Under the pieces are notes generated by a model. The model was not told the origin of the DNA. It worked only from the letters and a program-made list of their open reading frames with translations, and did no database searches. From positions 3,224,001 through 3,288,000 of the forward strand of contig NZ_OU745390.1 of assembly GCF_916618955.1 (NCBI RefSeq): a DNA stretch of 64,000 nucleotides. Reading direction: 5' to 3'. The DNA comes from Pseudomonas sp. Marseille-Q3773 (GTDB lineage: Bacteria > Pseudomonadota > Gammaproteobacteria > Pseudomonadales > Pseudomonadaceae). Every line of letters begins with the position of its first letter. Within the stretch, counting starts at the first letter, position 1. Positions 35,385 through 44,954 of this stretch are shown one piece after another. Both the position numbers and the translations under genes were made by a program.

Positions 35385-37424
35385 ATGCTGTACACACCGC
35401 TTCGCCTTTCGCCCCTCGCCGTCGCACTCTGGCTGGCCGCATCGCCCAGCCAGGCCGTGGAACTCGAACCTCAGGTGATTACCGCCAACCCGCTTGGCAA
35501 CCGACAACTGGCCGCCCCCAGCACCGTGCTCGAAGGTGACGACCTGCTGCAACAGCAGCACGGCAGCCTCGGTGAAACCCTGAACAAGCAGCCTGGTGTC
35601 GCTTCGACCTGGTTTGGCCCTGGTGCCAGTCGCCCGGTAATCCGAGGCCTGGACGGCGACCGCATTCGCATCCTGCGCAATGGCGTCGGCGCCCTCGACG
35701 CTTCGTCGTTGTCCTACGACCACGCCGTACCGCTGGACCCGGTCACCGTCGATCGGGTCGAGATCGTGCGCGGTCCGGCCGCCCTGCTCTACGGCGGTAA
35801 CGCCATCGGTGGCGTGGTCAACACGTTCGACAACCGCATCCCGGACGCCCCCATCGATGGCATCCACGGTGCCGGCGAACTGCGCTACGGTGGCGCCGAT
35901 ACCACCCGCAGCAGCGCCGGCAAGCTTGAGGCTGGCAACGGTGCCTTCGCCCTGCACCTGGATGCCAACAGCCGTCAGTTCAATGACCTACGCATCCCCG
36001 GTCATGCCCGCAGTTCCAACGTGCGTGACGCCGACGAGCCGGGCAGCAAACATCGTCTGGAGAACAGCGACGGCCGCCAGGACGGTGGTGCGGTGGGCGG
36101 CGCCTACCATTGGGACCACGGTTATGCAGGCCTGTCGTACAGCCGTTACGACAGCAACTACGGCTCGGTGGCCGAGCCCGGCGTGCGCCTGGACATGCAG
36201 CAGGATCACTATGCCTTCGCCAGCGAATTGCGCGACCTCGACGGCCCGTTCAGTTCGGTCAAGGTCGATGCTGGCTACACCGATTACGAACACCGCGAAG
36301 TAGAACAAGGCGAGGTCCATACCACCTTCAGGAACCGGGGCTACGAAGCACGCATCGAAGCCCGCCACCAGCCGCTCGGGCCGGTGCAAGGCGTGGTCGG
36401 CGCACAGGTCAGCCGCAACCAGTTCTCCGCCCTGGGTGAGGAGGCTTTCGTCCCGCACACCGACACCGACAGCCTGGCCCTGTTCATGCTGGAGCAGTGG
36501 CAAGCCACCGAGCGCCTGAACCTGAGCCTGGGTGCCCGCATGGAGCACACTCGCGTGGACCCGGACGCCAAGGGCAACGAGAACTTCCTGGCAGCCGACA
36601 GCGCCAGCAGTTTCAACGCATTCAGCCTGTCTTCAGGGGCGGTGTACCAGCTCGACCCGGTCTGGTCGCTGGCCGCCAACCTTGGCTACACCGAACGCGC
36701 CCCGACCTTCTACGAGCTGTACGCCAATGGCGCCCACGTGGCGACGGGTGCCTTCGAAGTCGGCGATGCCGGCCTGAACAAGGAAAAAGCCATTTCCACG
36801 GACCTGGCACTGCGCTTCGACAACGGTACCCACAAGGGTAGCGTCGGGCTGTTCTACAGCCACTTCCGCAACTACATCGGCCTGATCGGTACCGGTAACC
36901 TGCGCGAGGGTCATGATCATGACCACGATGAGCATGACCACGATCATGGCCACGACGGCTTACCGGAATACCAGTACCAGGGCGTGCGGGCGCGCTTCTA
37001 TGGCATCGAGGCCCAGGACCGCTGGCAACTGCTGGAAAACCGTTACGGCAGCTTCGCACTGGAACTGTCGGGCGACTATACGCGGGCGAAGAACCTGGAC
37101 AGTGGCGAGCCGCTGCCCCGCATCGCCCCACTGCGCCTGAACAGCGGCCTGGTCTGGGAGCAGGACCGCTGGCAGGCGCGAGTCGACGTGCAGCACGCCG
37201 CATCGCAGCATCGCAAGCCGGCCAACGAAACCAGCACCGATGGCTACACCACGTTGGCGGCGAGTGTCGGCTACCGCTTCGAGATCGGCCAGAGCCAATG
37301 GCTGGCGTTCATCCGCGGCGAGAACCTGACCGACCAGACCGTGCGCTATGCCAGCTCGATCCTGCGCGATATCGCGCCGGCCCCTGGGCGTAGCGTGGAA
37401 GTCGGGCTGCGTACCTCCTTCTGA
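35385..37424 (+). CDS. znuD: TonB-dependent zinc receptor, ZnuD-like
   Basis: A 679-residue outer-membrane receptor: signal peptide (LRLSPLAVALWLAASPSQAVE), plug domain (RPVIRGLDGDRIRILRNGVG, VEIVRGPAALLYGGNAIGGVVN) and a beta barrel ending in the Phe-terminated strand VEVGLRTSF. The striking feature is a His/Asp run at about residues 509-524 (GHDHDHDEHDHDHGHDG) in an extracellular loop, as in ZnuD, which captures zinc. A Zur-like operator precedes the gene. Zinc is therefore the favoured ligand; copper or nickel cannot be excluded. Confidence 0.87.
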   Translation: MLYTPLRLSPLAVALWLAASPSQAVELEPQVITANPLGNRQLAAPSTVLEGDDLLQQQHGSLGETLNKQPGVASTWFGPGASRPVIRGLDGDRIRILRNGVGALDASSLSYDHAVPLDPVTVDRVEIVRGPAALLYGGNAIGGVVNTFDNRIPDAPIDGIHGAGELRYGGADTTRSSAGKLEAGNGAFALHLDANSRQFNDLRIPGHARSSNVRDADEPGSKHRLENSDGRQDGGAVGGAYHWDHGYAGLSYSRYDSNYGSVAEPGVRLDMQQDHYAFASELRDLDGPFSSVKVDAGYTDYEHREVEQGEVHTTFRNRGYEARIEARHQPLGPVQGVVGAQVSRNQFSALGEEAFVPHTDTDSLALFMLEQWQATERLNLSLGARMEHTRVDPDAKGNENFLAADSASSFNAFSLSSGAVYQLDPVWSLAANLGYTERAPTFYELYANGAHVATGAFEVGDAGLNKEKAISTDLALRFDNGTHKGSVGLFYSHFRNYIGLIGTGNLREGHDHDHDEHDHDHGHDGLPEYQYQGVRARFYGIEAQDRWQLLENRYGSFALELSGDYTRAKNLDSGEPLPRIAPLRLNSGLVWEQDRWQARVDVQHAASQHRKPANETSTDGYTTLAASVGYRFEIGQSQWLAFIRGENLTDQTVRYASSILRDIAPAPGRSVEVGLRTSF

Positions 37425-37430
37425 AATAGC

Positions 37431-37447
37431 GGGGCGCCTTGCGCCCC
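37431..37447 (+). terminator. Hairpin after the zinc receptor gene
   Basis: GGGGCGC, loop ctt, GCGCCCC forms a short strong stem just after the stop codon at 37424. No T-tract follows directly. Confidence 0.6.
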
Positions 37448-37660
37448 GATCGCCGGCAGCCCCCCTCCCCCACCAATTGTTACCGGTAGGGGAATAATCC
37501 ACTGCGACAATTTGTCTTTTTTTCTTGCAACTTCCCCTATATCCTCCGCGCCGCAAGCTGAAACGCTTCATTTAACCGATCCTGTCGCCATTTCCATCGA
37601 GGGCCCCTGCCCTTCGATGCGCTTGCCGTTTATTCGATAATCAGAAGATAGCGCTATCTC

Positions 37661-38995
37661 ATGTTCCAACTGCCCAAAACCTGTTACATCGGCCTTGCCC
37701 TCAGTGCCTTGGCAATCCCCGCCACTGCCAGCGAAATGTTCGTCAGCGACTCCCCATGGATGCTCGGCGACTGGGGCGGTAGCCGCAGCGAATTGCTGGA
37801 AAAAGGCTATGACTTCACCCTCGGCTACACCGGCGAGATGGGCAGCAACCTGCACGGCGGCTACGACCACGATCGCACCGCACGCTACAGCGACCAGTTC
37901 ACCTTCGGCAGCCATCTGGACCTGGAGAAAATCCTCGGCTGGCACGACAGCGAATTCCAGCTGACCATCACCGAGCGCCACGGCGACAACATCAGCAACG
38001 ACCGCATCAACGACCCACGCGTCGGCGGTTTCACCTCGGCCCAGGAAGTCTGGGGCCGCGGCGAAACCTGGCGGCTGACCCAGATGTGGATCAGGCAGAA
38101 GTACTTCGACGGCGCGCTGGACGTGAAATTCGGCCGTTTCGGCGAAGGCGAGGACTTCAACAGCTTCCCTTGCGACTTCCAGAACCTGGCCTTCTGCGGC
38201 TCCCAGGTAGGCAACTGGGTCGGTGGCATCTGGTACAACTGGCCGGTCAGCCAATGGGCCCTGCGCGTGCGCTACAACCTCAGCGACGCCCTCTACGCTC
38301 AGGTCGGCGTGTTCGAGCAGAACCCCTCCAACCTCGAATCGGGCAACGGCTTCAAGCTCAGCGGTAGCGGCACCCAGGGTGCGGTGATGCCGATCGAACT
38401 GGTGTGGAGCCCACGGGTCAATGGCCTTAAAGGGGAATATCGCGCCGGCTACTACTACAGTAATGCCAAGGCACAGGATGTTCTCAAGGACAACAACGGC
38501 CAGCCGGCAGCGCTCAGCGGCGCCGCCTACCGCAGCAGCTCGAGCAAGCATGGCGTGTGGCTCGGTGCGCAGCAGCAGGTGACTTCGCTGGCGTCCGACC
38601 AGTCGCGTGGCTTGAGCCTGTTCGCCAATGCCACGGTTCACGACAAGAAGACCAATGCCATCGACAACTATGTGCAGGCTGGACTGGTATTCAAAGGGCC
38701 CTTCGACGCCCGCGCCAAGGACGACATCGGTTTCGCCCTCGCGCGCGTGCACGTCAACCCGGGCTACCGCAAGAACGCCCGCCTGGCCAACCAGGCCGCC
38801 GGCCTCGATGACTACGACAACCCTAGTTTCCTGCCGGTACAGGACACCGAGTACAGCGCCGAACTGTACTACGGCATCCATCTGGCCGACTGGCTCACGG
38901 TACGCCCCAACCTGCAGTACATCCGCCACCCGGGCGGGGTGTCGCAGGTCGATGACGCGCTGATCGGCGGCCTGAAGATCCAGAGCAGTTTCTAA
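37661..38995 (+). CDS. oprB: OprB-family carbohydrate-selective porin
   Basis: A 444-residue outer-membrane porin that admits glucose and other sugars. The signal peptide is TCYIGLALSALAIPATAS. The start of the mature protein (SPWMLGDWGGSRSELLEKGYDF) and the ending IGGLKIQSSF are typical of OprB. It is 30 bp upstream of gcd, the periplasmic glucose dehydrogenase, so uptake across the outer membrane and oxidation in the periplasm are encoded together. Pseudomonas genomes usually hold more than one OprB copy; this is the gcd-linked one. Confidence 0.93.
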   Translation: MFQLPKTCYIGLALSALAIPATASEMFVSDSPWMLGDWGGSRSELLEKGYDFTLGYTGEMGSNLHGGYDHDRTARYSDQFTFGSHLDLEKILGWHDSEFQLTITERHGDNISNDRINDPRVGGFTSAQEVWGRGETWRLTQMWIRQKYFDGALDVKFGRFGEGEDFNSFPCDFQNLAFCGSQVGNWVGGIWYNWPVSQWALRVRYNLSDALYAQVGVFEQNPSNLESGNGFKLSGSGTQGAVMPIELVWSPRVNGLKGEYRAGYYYSNAKAQDVLKDNNGQPAALSGAAYRSSSSKHGVWLGAQQQVTSLASDQSRGLSLFANATVHDKKTNAIDNYVQAGLVFKGPFDARAKDDIGFALARVHVNPGYRKNARLANQAAGLDDYDNPSFLPVQDTEYSAELYYGIHLADWLTVRPNLQYIRHPGGVSQVDDALIGGLKIQSSF

Positions 38996-39025
38996 CCCCC
39001 TTTTTGACCTGACGGAGAACATGAG

Positions 39026-41437
39026 ATGAGCACTGAAGGTGCCAACACTGGAAGCCGCTGGCTACCGCGCCTGATTGGCGCGCTGCTGTTGCTGATGGGC
39101 CTGGCCCTGCTGGCCGGCGGCATCAAGCTGAGCCAGCTGGGCGGATCGCTGTACTACCTGATCGCCGGTATCGGCTTTGCCCTGGCGGGCATCCTGCTGC
39201 TGGCCCAACGCCGCATCGCCCTGGGCCTGTACGGCCTGGTACTGCTCGGCAGCACCGTGTGGGCCCTGCTCGAAGTGGGCCTGGACTGGTGGCAACTGGT
39301 ACCGCGCCTGGCCATCTGGTTTGCCATCGGCGTGGTGCTGCTGCTGCCGTGGGCACGACGCCCGCTGGTCGGCCCGGCCAACAAGGCCAATACCGCGTTG
39401 CTCAGCGTTGCGGTGGTGGCTTCCGGCGCTTGCGCCCTGGCCAGCCAGTTCACTCACCCGGGTGAAGTGTTCGGCGAACTGGGCCGTGACAGCAGCGAAA
39501 TGGCCAGCGCCGCACCAGCGATGCCTGATGGCGAATGGCAGGCCTATGGCCGTACCGAGCATGGCGACCGCTACTCGCCACTGCGCCAGATCACCCCGCA
39601 GAACGCCTACCGCCTGGAAGAGGCCTGGCGTATTCGCACCGGTGACCTGCCAACCGAAAACGACCCGGTGGAGCTGACCAACCAGAACACCCCGCTGAAG
39701 GTCAACGGCATGCTCTACGCCTGCACCGCGCACAGCCGCCTGCTGGCCCTGGACCCGGACACCGGCGCGGAAATCTGGCGCTACGACCCGCAGGTGAAGA
39801 GCCCGGTCGGCACCTTCAAGGGCTTTGCCCACATGACCTGCCGTGGCGTTTCGTACTACGACGAAAACCGCTATGTCAGCCGCGATGGCAGCCCGGCGCC
39901 GAAAATCTCCGACGCCGGCCAGGCCGTGGCCCAGGCCTGTCCACGCCGTCTGTACCTGCCCACTGCGGATGCCCGCCTGATCGCCATCAATGCCGACAAC
40001 GGCAAGGTCTGTGAAGGCTTTGCCAACCAGGGCGTAATCGACCTGACCACCGGCATCGGCCCGTTCACCGCTGGCGGCTACTACTCCACTTCGCCGGCCG
40101 CAGTCACCCGCGACCTGGTGATCATCGGAGGCCACGTCACCGACAACGAATCGACCAACGAGCCGTCCGGCGTGATCCGCGCCTACGACGTGCATGATGG
40201 CCACCTGGTGTGGAACTGGGACAGCAACAACCCGGACGACACCAAGCCACTGGCCCCCGGCAAGATGTACAGCCGCAACTCGGCGAACATGTGGTCGATT
40301 GCCAGCGTCGATGAAGACCTCGGCATGATCTACCTGCCGCTGGGTAACCAGACCCCGGACCAGTGGGGCGCCAACCGTACCCCGGGCGCGGAGAAGTACA
40401 GCGCCGGCGTGGTCGCCCTCGACCTGGCCACCGGCAAGGCCCGCTGGAACTACCAGTTCACCCATCACGACCTGTGGGACATGGACGTCGGTAGCCAGCC
40501 GACCCTGGTCCACCTGAAGACCGATGACGGCGTGAAACCGGCGATCATCGTGCCGACCAAGCAAGGCAGCCTGTACGTACTCGACCGTCGCGACGGTACG
40601 CCGATCGTGCCGATCCGCGAGATTCCTACCCCGCAGGGCGCGGTCAAGGGCGACCATACCTCGCCGACCCAGGCCCGCTCCGACCTCAACCTGCTCGGCC
40701 CTGACCTGACCGAACAGGCCATGTGGGGCGCCACGCCGTTCGACCAGATGCTGTGCCGTATCCAGTTCCGCGAGCTGCGTTACGAAGGCCAGTACACCCC
40801 GCCATCCGAGCAAGGGTCGCTGGTATACCCCGGTAACGTCGGCGTGTTCAACTGGGGCAGCGTGTCGGTCGACCCGGTACGTCAGCTGTTGTTCACCTCG
40901 CCCAACTACATGGCCTTCGTGTCGAAGATGGTCCCGCGCGAGCAAGTGGCCGAAGGCAGCAAGCGCGAAAGCGAGACCAGCGGCGTGCAGCCGAACACCG
41001 GTGCCCCCTACGCGGTGATCATGCACCCGTTCATGTCGCCGCTGGGCGTACCGTGCCAGGCCCCGGCGTGGGGTTATGTCGCGGCCATCGACCTGTTCAC
41101 CAACAAGGTGGTGTGGAAGCACAAGAACGGCACCACCCGCGACAGCACCCCGGTACCGATCGGCCTGCCGGTGGGCGTGCCGAGCATGGGCGGCTCGATC
41201 GTTACCGCCGGTGGCGTCGGCTTCCTCAGCGGTACCCTCGACCAGTACCTGCGCGCATATGACGTGAACAACGGCAAGGAGCTGTGGAAAGCCCGCCTGC
41301 CAGCGGGTGGCCAGGCCACGCCGATGACCTACACCGGCAAGGATGGCAAGCAGTACGTGCTGGTAACCGCTGGCGGCCATGGCTCGCTGGGCACCCGCAT
41401 GGGCGATTACATCATCGCTTACAAACTCGCCGACTAA
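39026..41437 (+). CDS. gcd: PQQ-dependent membrane glucose dehydrogenase
   Basis: Oxidises glucose to gluconolactone on the periplasmic side and passes electrons to ubiquinone. It has 803 residues, close to E. coli Gcd (796). Five membrane helices fill residues 1-145; the eight-bladed PQQ propeller follows, with EWQAYGRTEHGDRYSPL at its start, TGIGPFTAGGYYSTSP and HHDLWDMDVGSQP. RBS GGAG precedes the ATG at 39026; the ATG at 39021 is followed by a stop in its frame. Position after oprB supports the role. This is the entry to the peripheral glucose oxidation route. Confidence 0.96.
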   Translation: MSTEGANTGSRWLPRLIGALLLLMGLALLAGGIKLSQLGGSLYYLIAGIGFALAGILLLAQRRIALGLYGLVLLGSTVWALLEVGLDWWQLVPRLAIWFAIGVVLLLPWARRPLVGPANKANTALLSVAVVASGACALASQFTHPGEVFGELGRDSSEMASAAPAMPDGEWQAYGRTEHGDRYSPLRQITPQNAYRLEEAWRIRTGDLPTENDPVELTNQNTPLKVNGMLYACTAHSRLLALDPDTGAEIWRYDPQVKSPVGTFKGFAHMTCRGVSYYDENRYVSRDGSPAPKISDAGQAVAQACPRRLYLPTADARLIAINADNGKVCEGFANQGVIDLTTGIGPFTAGGYYSTSPAAVTRDLVIIGGHVTDNESTNEPSGVIRAYDVHDGHLVWNWDSNNPDDTKPLAPGKMYSRNSANMWSIASVDEDLGMIYLPLGNQTPDQWGANRTPGAEKYSAGVVALDLATGKARWNYQFTHHDLWDMDVGSQPTLVHLKTDDGVKPAIIVPTKQGSLYVLDRRDGTPIVPIREIPTPQGAVKGDHTSPTQARSDLNLLGPDLTEQAMWGATPFDQMLCRIQFRELRYEGQYTPPSEQGSLVYPGNVGVFNWGSVSVDPVRQLLFTSPNYMAFVSKMVPREQVAEGSKRESETSGVQPNTGAPYAVIMHPFMSPLGVPCQAPAWGYVAAIDLFTNKVVWKHKNGTTRDSTPVPIGLPVGVPSMGGSIVTAGGVGFLSGTLDQYLRAYDVNNGKELWKARLPAGGQATPMTYTGKDGKQYVLVTAGGHGSLGTRMGDYIIAYKLAD

Positions 41438-41462
41438 GCTTCCAGGCGGCAAGCGACGAACG

Positions 41463-41494
41463 AAAGCGGGGCCTGCACGGTCCCGCTTTTTTTC
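41463..41494 (+). terminator. Rho-independent terminator after gcd
   Basis: AAAGCGGG, a GC-rich loop, then CCCGCTTTTTTTC. The stem with its T-tract is a classical intrinsic terminator and separates gcd from lon. Confidence 0.93.
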
Positions 41495-41578
41495 TTGCCG
41501 GCAAGCGTGACGCTTGAAGCTTGAAACCCCTTCTTTCCCGCCCCATCTAAGCACCATAGTCATTCACGCAGGTGCCCC

Positions 41579-43999
41579 ATGAGCGACCAGCAGGATTTCC
41601 CGGAACATCCCGACGAACACAGCGAAGTCGAACACACCACTCACCAGGCCGAAACCGGCCACGCCCTCGCCCTGCCCGGCCAGCAGCTGCCGGACAAGGT
41701 CTACGTGATCCCGATCCACAATCGCCCGTTCTTCCCGGCCCAGGTGCTGCCGGTCATCGTCAACGAAGAGCCCTGGGCAGAAACCCTCGACCTGGTGGCC
41801 AAGTCGCCAGATCATTGCCTGGCCCTATTCTTCATGGACACCCCGCCAGAAGACCACCGCCATTTCGACACCTCGGCCCTGCCGGAGTACGGCACGCTGG
41901 TAAAGGTGCACCATGCCAGCCGCGAGAACGGCAAACTGCAGTTCGTCGCCCAGGGCTTGAGCCGGGTACGCATCCGCACCTGGCTCAAGCACCACCGCCC
42001 GCCCTACCTGGTGGAGGTCGAATACCCGCGCCAACCCGCCGAGCCGACCGATGAGGTCAAGGCCTATGGCATGGCGCTGATCAACGCGATCAAGGAGCTG
42101 CTGCCGCTCAACCCGCTGTACAGCGAAGAGCTGAAGAACTACCTCAACCGCTTCAGCCCCAACGACCCGTCGCCACTCACCGACTTCGCCGCCGCGCTCA
42201 CCTCGGCCACCGGTAGCCAGTTGCAGGAAGTGCTCGACTGCGTACCCATGCTCAAGCGCATGGAAAAGGTCTTGCCAATGCTGCGCAAGGAAGTCGAAGT
42301 CGCGCGCCTGCAGAACGAGATCTCGGCCGAGGTCAACCGGCAGATTGGCGAACACCAGCGCGAGTTCTTCCTCAAGGAGCAGTTGAAGGTCATCCAGCAG
42401 GAGCTGGGCCTGACCAAGGACGATCGCAGCGCCGACCTCGAACAATTCGAACAGCGCCTGGAAGGCAAGACCCTGCCGGACCAGGCACGCCGGCGCATCG
42501 ACGAAGAGATGGGCAAGCTGGCCATTCTCGAAACCGGCTCGCCCGAGTACGCCGTCACCCGCAACTACCTGGACTGGGCCACCGCCCTGCCCTGGGGCAT
42601 CTATGGCGAGGACAAGCTCGACCTCAAGCACGCGCGCAAAGTCCTCGACCAGCACCACGCCGGCCTCGACGACATCAAGGAGCGCATCCTCGAGTTCCTC
42701 GCCGTGGGGGCCTGGAAAGGCGAGATCAGCGGCTCGATCGTGCTGCTGGTGGGCCCTCCCGGGGTGGGCAAGACCAGTATCGGCAAGTCCATTGCCGAGT
42801 CGCTGGGCCGGCCGTTCTACCGCTTCAGCGTCGGCGGCATGCGCGACGAAGCGGAGATCAAGGGCCACCGCCGTACCTACATCGGCGCCCAGCCCGGCAA
42901 GCTGGTGCAGGCGCTGAAGGACGTCGAAGTGATGAACCCGGTCATCATGCTCGATGAAATCGACAAGATGGGCCAGAGCTACCAGGGTGACCCGGCGTCG
43001 GCACTGCTGGAAACCCTCGACCCGGAGCAGAACGTCGATTTCCTCGACCACTACCTCGACCTGCGCCTGGACCTGTCCAAGGTGCTGTTCGTGTGCACCG
43101 CCAATACCCTCGACTCGATCCCCGGGCCGTTGCTCGACCGCATGGAAGTGATCCGCCTGTCCGGCTATATCACCGAGGAGAAGCTGGCCATTGCCAAGCG
43201 CCACCTGTGGCCCAAGCAACTGGACAAGGCCGGCGTGGCCAAGACCAGCCTCGCCATCAGCGACAGCGCCCTGCGCGCGGTCATCGAAGGCTATGCCCGC
43301 GAGGCTGGTGTACGCCAGCTGGAGAAGCAACTGGGCAAGCTGGTGCGCAAGGCGGTGGTCAAGCTGCTGGAAAACCCCGAGGCCAAGCTGAAGATCGGTA
43401 CCAGGGACCTGGAAGGCGCACTTGGCATGCCGGTGTTCCGTAGCGAGCAGGTACTGGCTGGCAAGGGCGTGATAACCGGGCTGGCCTGGACCAGCATGGG
43501 GGGGGCCACGCTGCCGATCGAAGCCACCCGCATTCACACGCTCAACCGCGGTTTCAAGCTGACCGGCAAACTGGGTGACGTGATGAAGGAGTCCGCCGAA
43601 ATCGCTTATAGCTACGTCAGCTCCAACCTCAAGCAGTTTGGCGGTGACCCGGGCTTCTTCAACGAAGCGTTCATCCACCTGCACGTGCCCGAAGGGGCTA
43701 CCCCCAAAGATGGTCCCAGTGCCGGCATCAGCATGGCCAGTGCCTTGCTGTCGCTGGCCCGTGACCAGGCACCGAAGAAAGGCGTGGCCATGACCGGCGA
43801 GCTGACGCTGACCGGGCAGGTGCTACCGATTGGCGGGGTGCGCGAGAAGGTGATTGCGGCGCGGCGGCAGAAGATCTTCGAGCTGATCCTGCCGGAGCCT
43901 AACCGGGGAGACTTCGAAGAGCTGCCTGACTACTTGCGTGAAGGCCTGACGGTGCATTTCGCCAAACGCTTCGCCGACGTGGCAAAAGTGCTGTTCTGA
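41579..43999 (+). CDS. lon: ATP-dependent Lon protease
   Basis: An 806-residue cytoplasmic AAA+ protease that degrades misfolded and regulatory proteins. It has the N-terminal LAN domain (VYVIPIHNRPFFPAQVLPV), a central coiled coil, Walker A GPPGVGKTS, Walker B MLDEIDKM, and a C-terminal Ser-Lys peptidase with KDGPSAGISMA (catalytic Ser) and GGVREKVIAARR (catalytic Lys). The acidic, His-containing N-terminal extension (about 35 residues before the domain) differs from E. coli Lon and suggests the second Lon type found in Pseudomonas besides the clpX-linked one. It stands as a single gene. Confidence 0.94.
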   Translation: MSDQQDFPEHPDEHSEVEHTTHQAETGHALALPGQQLPDKVYVIPIHNRPFFPAQVLPVIVNEEPWAETLDLVAKSPDHCLALFFMDTPPEDHRHFDTSALPEYGTLVKVHHASRENGKLQFVAQGLSRVRIRTWLKHHRPPYLVEVEYPRQPAEPTDEVKAYGMALINAIKELLPLNPLYSEELKNYLNRFSPNDPSPLTDFAAALTSATGSQLQEVLDCVPMLKRMEKVLPMLRKEVEVARLQNEISAEVNRQIGEHQREFFLKEQLKVIQQELGLTKDDRSADLEQFEQRLEGKTLPDQARRRIDEEMGKLAILETGSPEYAVTRNYLDWATALPWGIYGEDKLDLKHARKVLDQHHAGLDDIKERILEFLAVGAWKGEISGSIVLLVGPPGVGKTSIGKSIAESLGRPFYRFSVGGMRDEAEIKGHRRTYIGAQPGKLVQALKDVEVMNPVIMLDEIDKMGQSYQGDPASALLETLDPEQNVDFLDHYLDLRLDLSKVLFVCTANTLDSIPGPLLDRMEVIRLSGYITEEKLAIAKRHLWPKQLDKAGVAKTSLAISDSALRAVIEGYAREAGVRQLEKQLGKLVRKAVVKLLENPEAKLKIGTRDLEGALGMPVFRSEQVLAGKGVITGLAWTSMGGATLPIEATRIHTLNRGFKLTGKLGDVMKESAEIAYSYVSSNLKQFGGDPGFFNEAFIHLHVPEGATPKDGPSAGISMASALLSLARDQAPKKGVAMTGELTLTGQVLPIGGVREKVIAARRQKIFELILPEPNRGDFEELPDYLREGLTVHFAKRFADVAKVLF

Positions 44000-44006
44000 A
44001 CTGCCC

Positions 44007-44040
44007 CGGCCTCTTTGCGGGTACTACCGCGAAGAGGCCG
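44007..44040. terminator. REP-like hairpin after lon
   Basis: CGGCCTCTTTGCGG pairs with CCGCGAAGAGGCCG (one mismatch) across a 6-base loop. It is related to the REP family seen at 49716 and 51324 and probably ends the lon transcript. Confidence 0.7.
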
Positions 44041-44107
44041 CTGCCGGCAACACAAATCTCCTCGATCATCGGTTATCCTCAGGCCATCACCAGCCTCCGG
44101 AGCCAAC

Positions 44108-44500
44108 ATGACCGCCCCCCGTCTGCTCGTTCCCCTGAGCTTCGCCCTGCTTTCTGCCTGTGCCCAGCAGCCCACCCAGCCCGTCGCATTGGACGCCGAA
44201 AGCGAATGCCCGACACACCTGCAGGTGGGCCAGACCCTGACCCTGACCCTGCCCAGCAATCCGTCCACCGGCTATCGCTGGCGGGTCGAAAACCCCGCCG
44301 CCAACGTGCTGCGCAGTCTCGGCCCGGAGGTGTACAGCGCTCCTGAGCAAGAGGATGTGGTCGGCAGCGCCGGTGTCTCCACCTGGCGCTACCAGGCCAA
44401 CAGAGCCGGAGAGGCCCAACTGATATTGGTCTACCAGCAGCCATGGGCAGCAGACGTCGCCCCGGTACAGAATTTCGATTGCAAGGTCATTGTCCGCTGA
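44108..44500 (+). CDS. Chagasin-like (I42) protease-inhibitor lipoprotein
   Basis: A 130-residue predicted lipoprotein with lipobox LLSAC and lipidated Cys18. The mature part resembles chagasin-type inhibitors of papain-like cysteine proteases: loop NPSTGYRW corresponds to the NPTTGY loop, and VYQQPW to the RPW loop. I chose the ATG at 44108 because it starts the signal sequence; the longer frame begins in the hairpin after lon. In Pseudomonas such proteins may protect envelope proteins from proteases of hosts or predators; that is inference. Confidence 0.82.
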   Translation: MTAPRLLVPLSFALLSACAQQPTQPVALDAESECPTHLQVGQTLTLTLPSNPSTGYRWRVENPAANVLRSLGPEVYSAPEQEDVVGSAGVSTWRYQANRAGEAQLILVYQQPWAADVAPVQNFDCKVIVR

Positions 44501-44504
44501 GGAA

Positions 44505-44813
44505 TCATCTGCAATCGTACGCCATGTGGACCGATTTCAAATACGCGTAGAGCTCTTGTAGCGCGACCGTCGCGACCGTCAGGTCCATGCTCGCGCCGAG
44601 CCTGGAAGGCTGTGCATGGCATTGCTGCAACTCTGGTAGTGCGTTCTCGAAAGACGACAACGGGAACATCTCCAGTCGCTGGTTCTGCCTGGTCATTTCT
44701 GTACAAAACTGGAACAAGCGACTCAGCACGCTGGAAAGCCTGTTGTGGGTATCTGCGCCTTGCTGACTCGGGAAGAAGTCAGCGTCCTTCAATAATACGA
44801 TCGCGCCAATCAT
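44505..44813 (-). CDS. Small protein of unknown function (last of a chain of overlapping short frames)
   Basis: A frame of 102 residues (MIGAIVLLKDADFFPSQQGA at its start, ending SVHMAYDCR). An alternative ATG lies at 44831. The ATG at 44813 overlaps the stop of the upstream short frame by four bases (ATGA), as in translationally coupled genes. It is predicted to be soluble and mostly helical, with a Gln/Arg-rich centre. I recognise no family. Base composition is lower in GC than in the flanking genes. It could be a real small gene or the tail of a decayed larger one. Confidence 0.4.
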   Translation of the reverse strand: MIGAIVLLKDADFFPSQQGADTHNRLSSVLSRLFQFCTEMTRQNQRLEMFPLSSFENALPELQQCHAQPSRLGASMDLTVATVALQELYAYLKSVHMAYDCR

Positions 44814-44944
44814 GACTTCTTGAAAGAGCATTCGACGCCCAGCATCAACGTACGAAGCTGGCCAAGTTGTTCCCGCGCACCTGATAGCACTTTCATATCC
44901 CAGGCTTCTATCAGCTGGAATATCTCGTCCTGCACGTTCTGCAT
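44810..44944 (-). CDS. Tiny protein of unknown function, coupled to the downstream frame
   Basis: A frame of 44 residues from ATG 44944: MQNVQDEIFQLIEAWDMKVL at the start and GVECSFKKS at the end, strongly helical with heptad-like hydrophobics. Its stop overlaps the next start as ATGA. The open frame continues about 12 codons upstream without a start, overlapping the end of the preceding short frame. No family recognised. It may be a fragment. Confidence 0.3.
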   Translation of the reverse strand: MQNVQDEIFQLIEAWDMKVLSGAREQLGQLRTLMLGVECSFKKS

Positions 44945-44954
44945 TTCTAGAAAG

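Noticed and set aside
36907..36957. The catgaccacgat-type repeats as a DNA repeat element
   Set aside because: They encode the His/Asp loop of the zinc receptor, so coding explains them.
39062..41563. 833-codon open frame antisense to gcd
   Set aside because: It mirrors gcd codon structure and is His/Ala/Gly-rich without recognisable motifs, so it is a shadow.
41825..43684. 619-codon open frame antisense to lon
   Set aside because: Shadow of the lon reading frame; no RBS or conserved motif.
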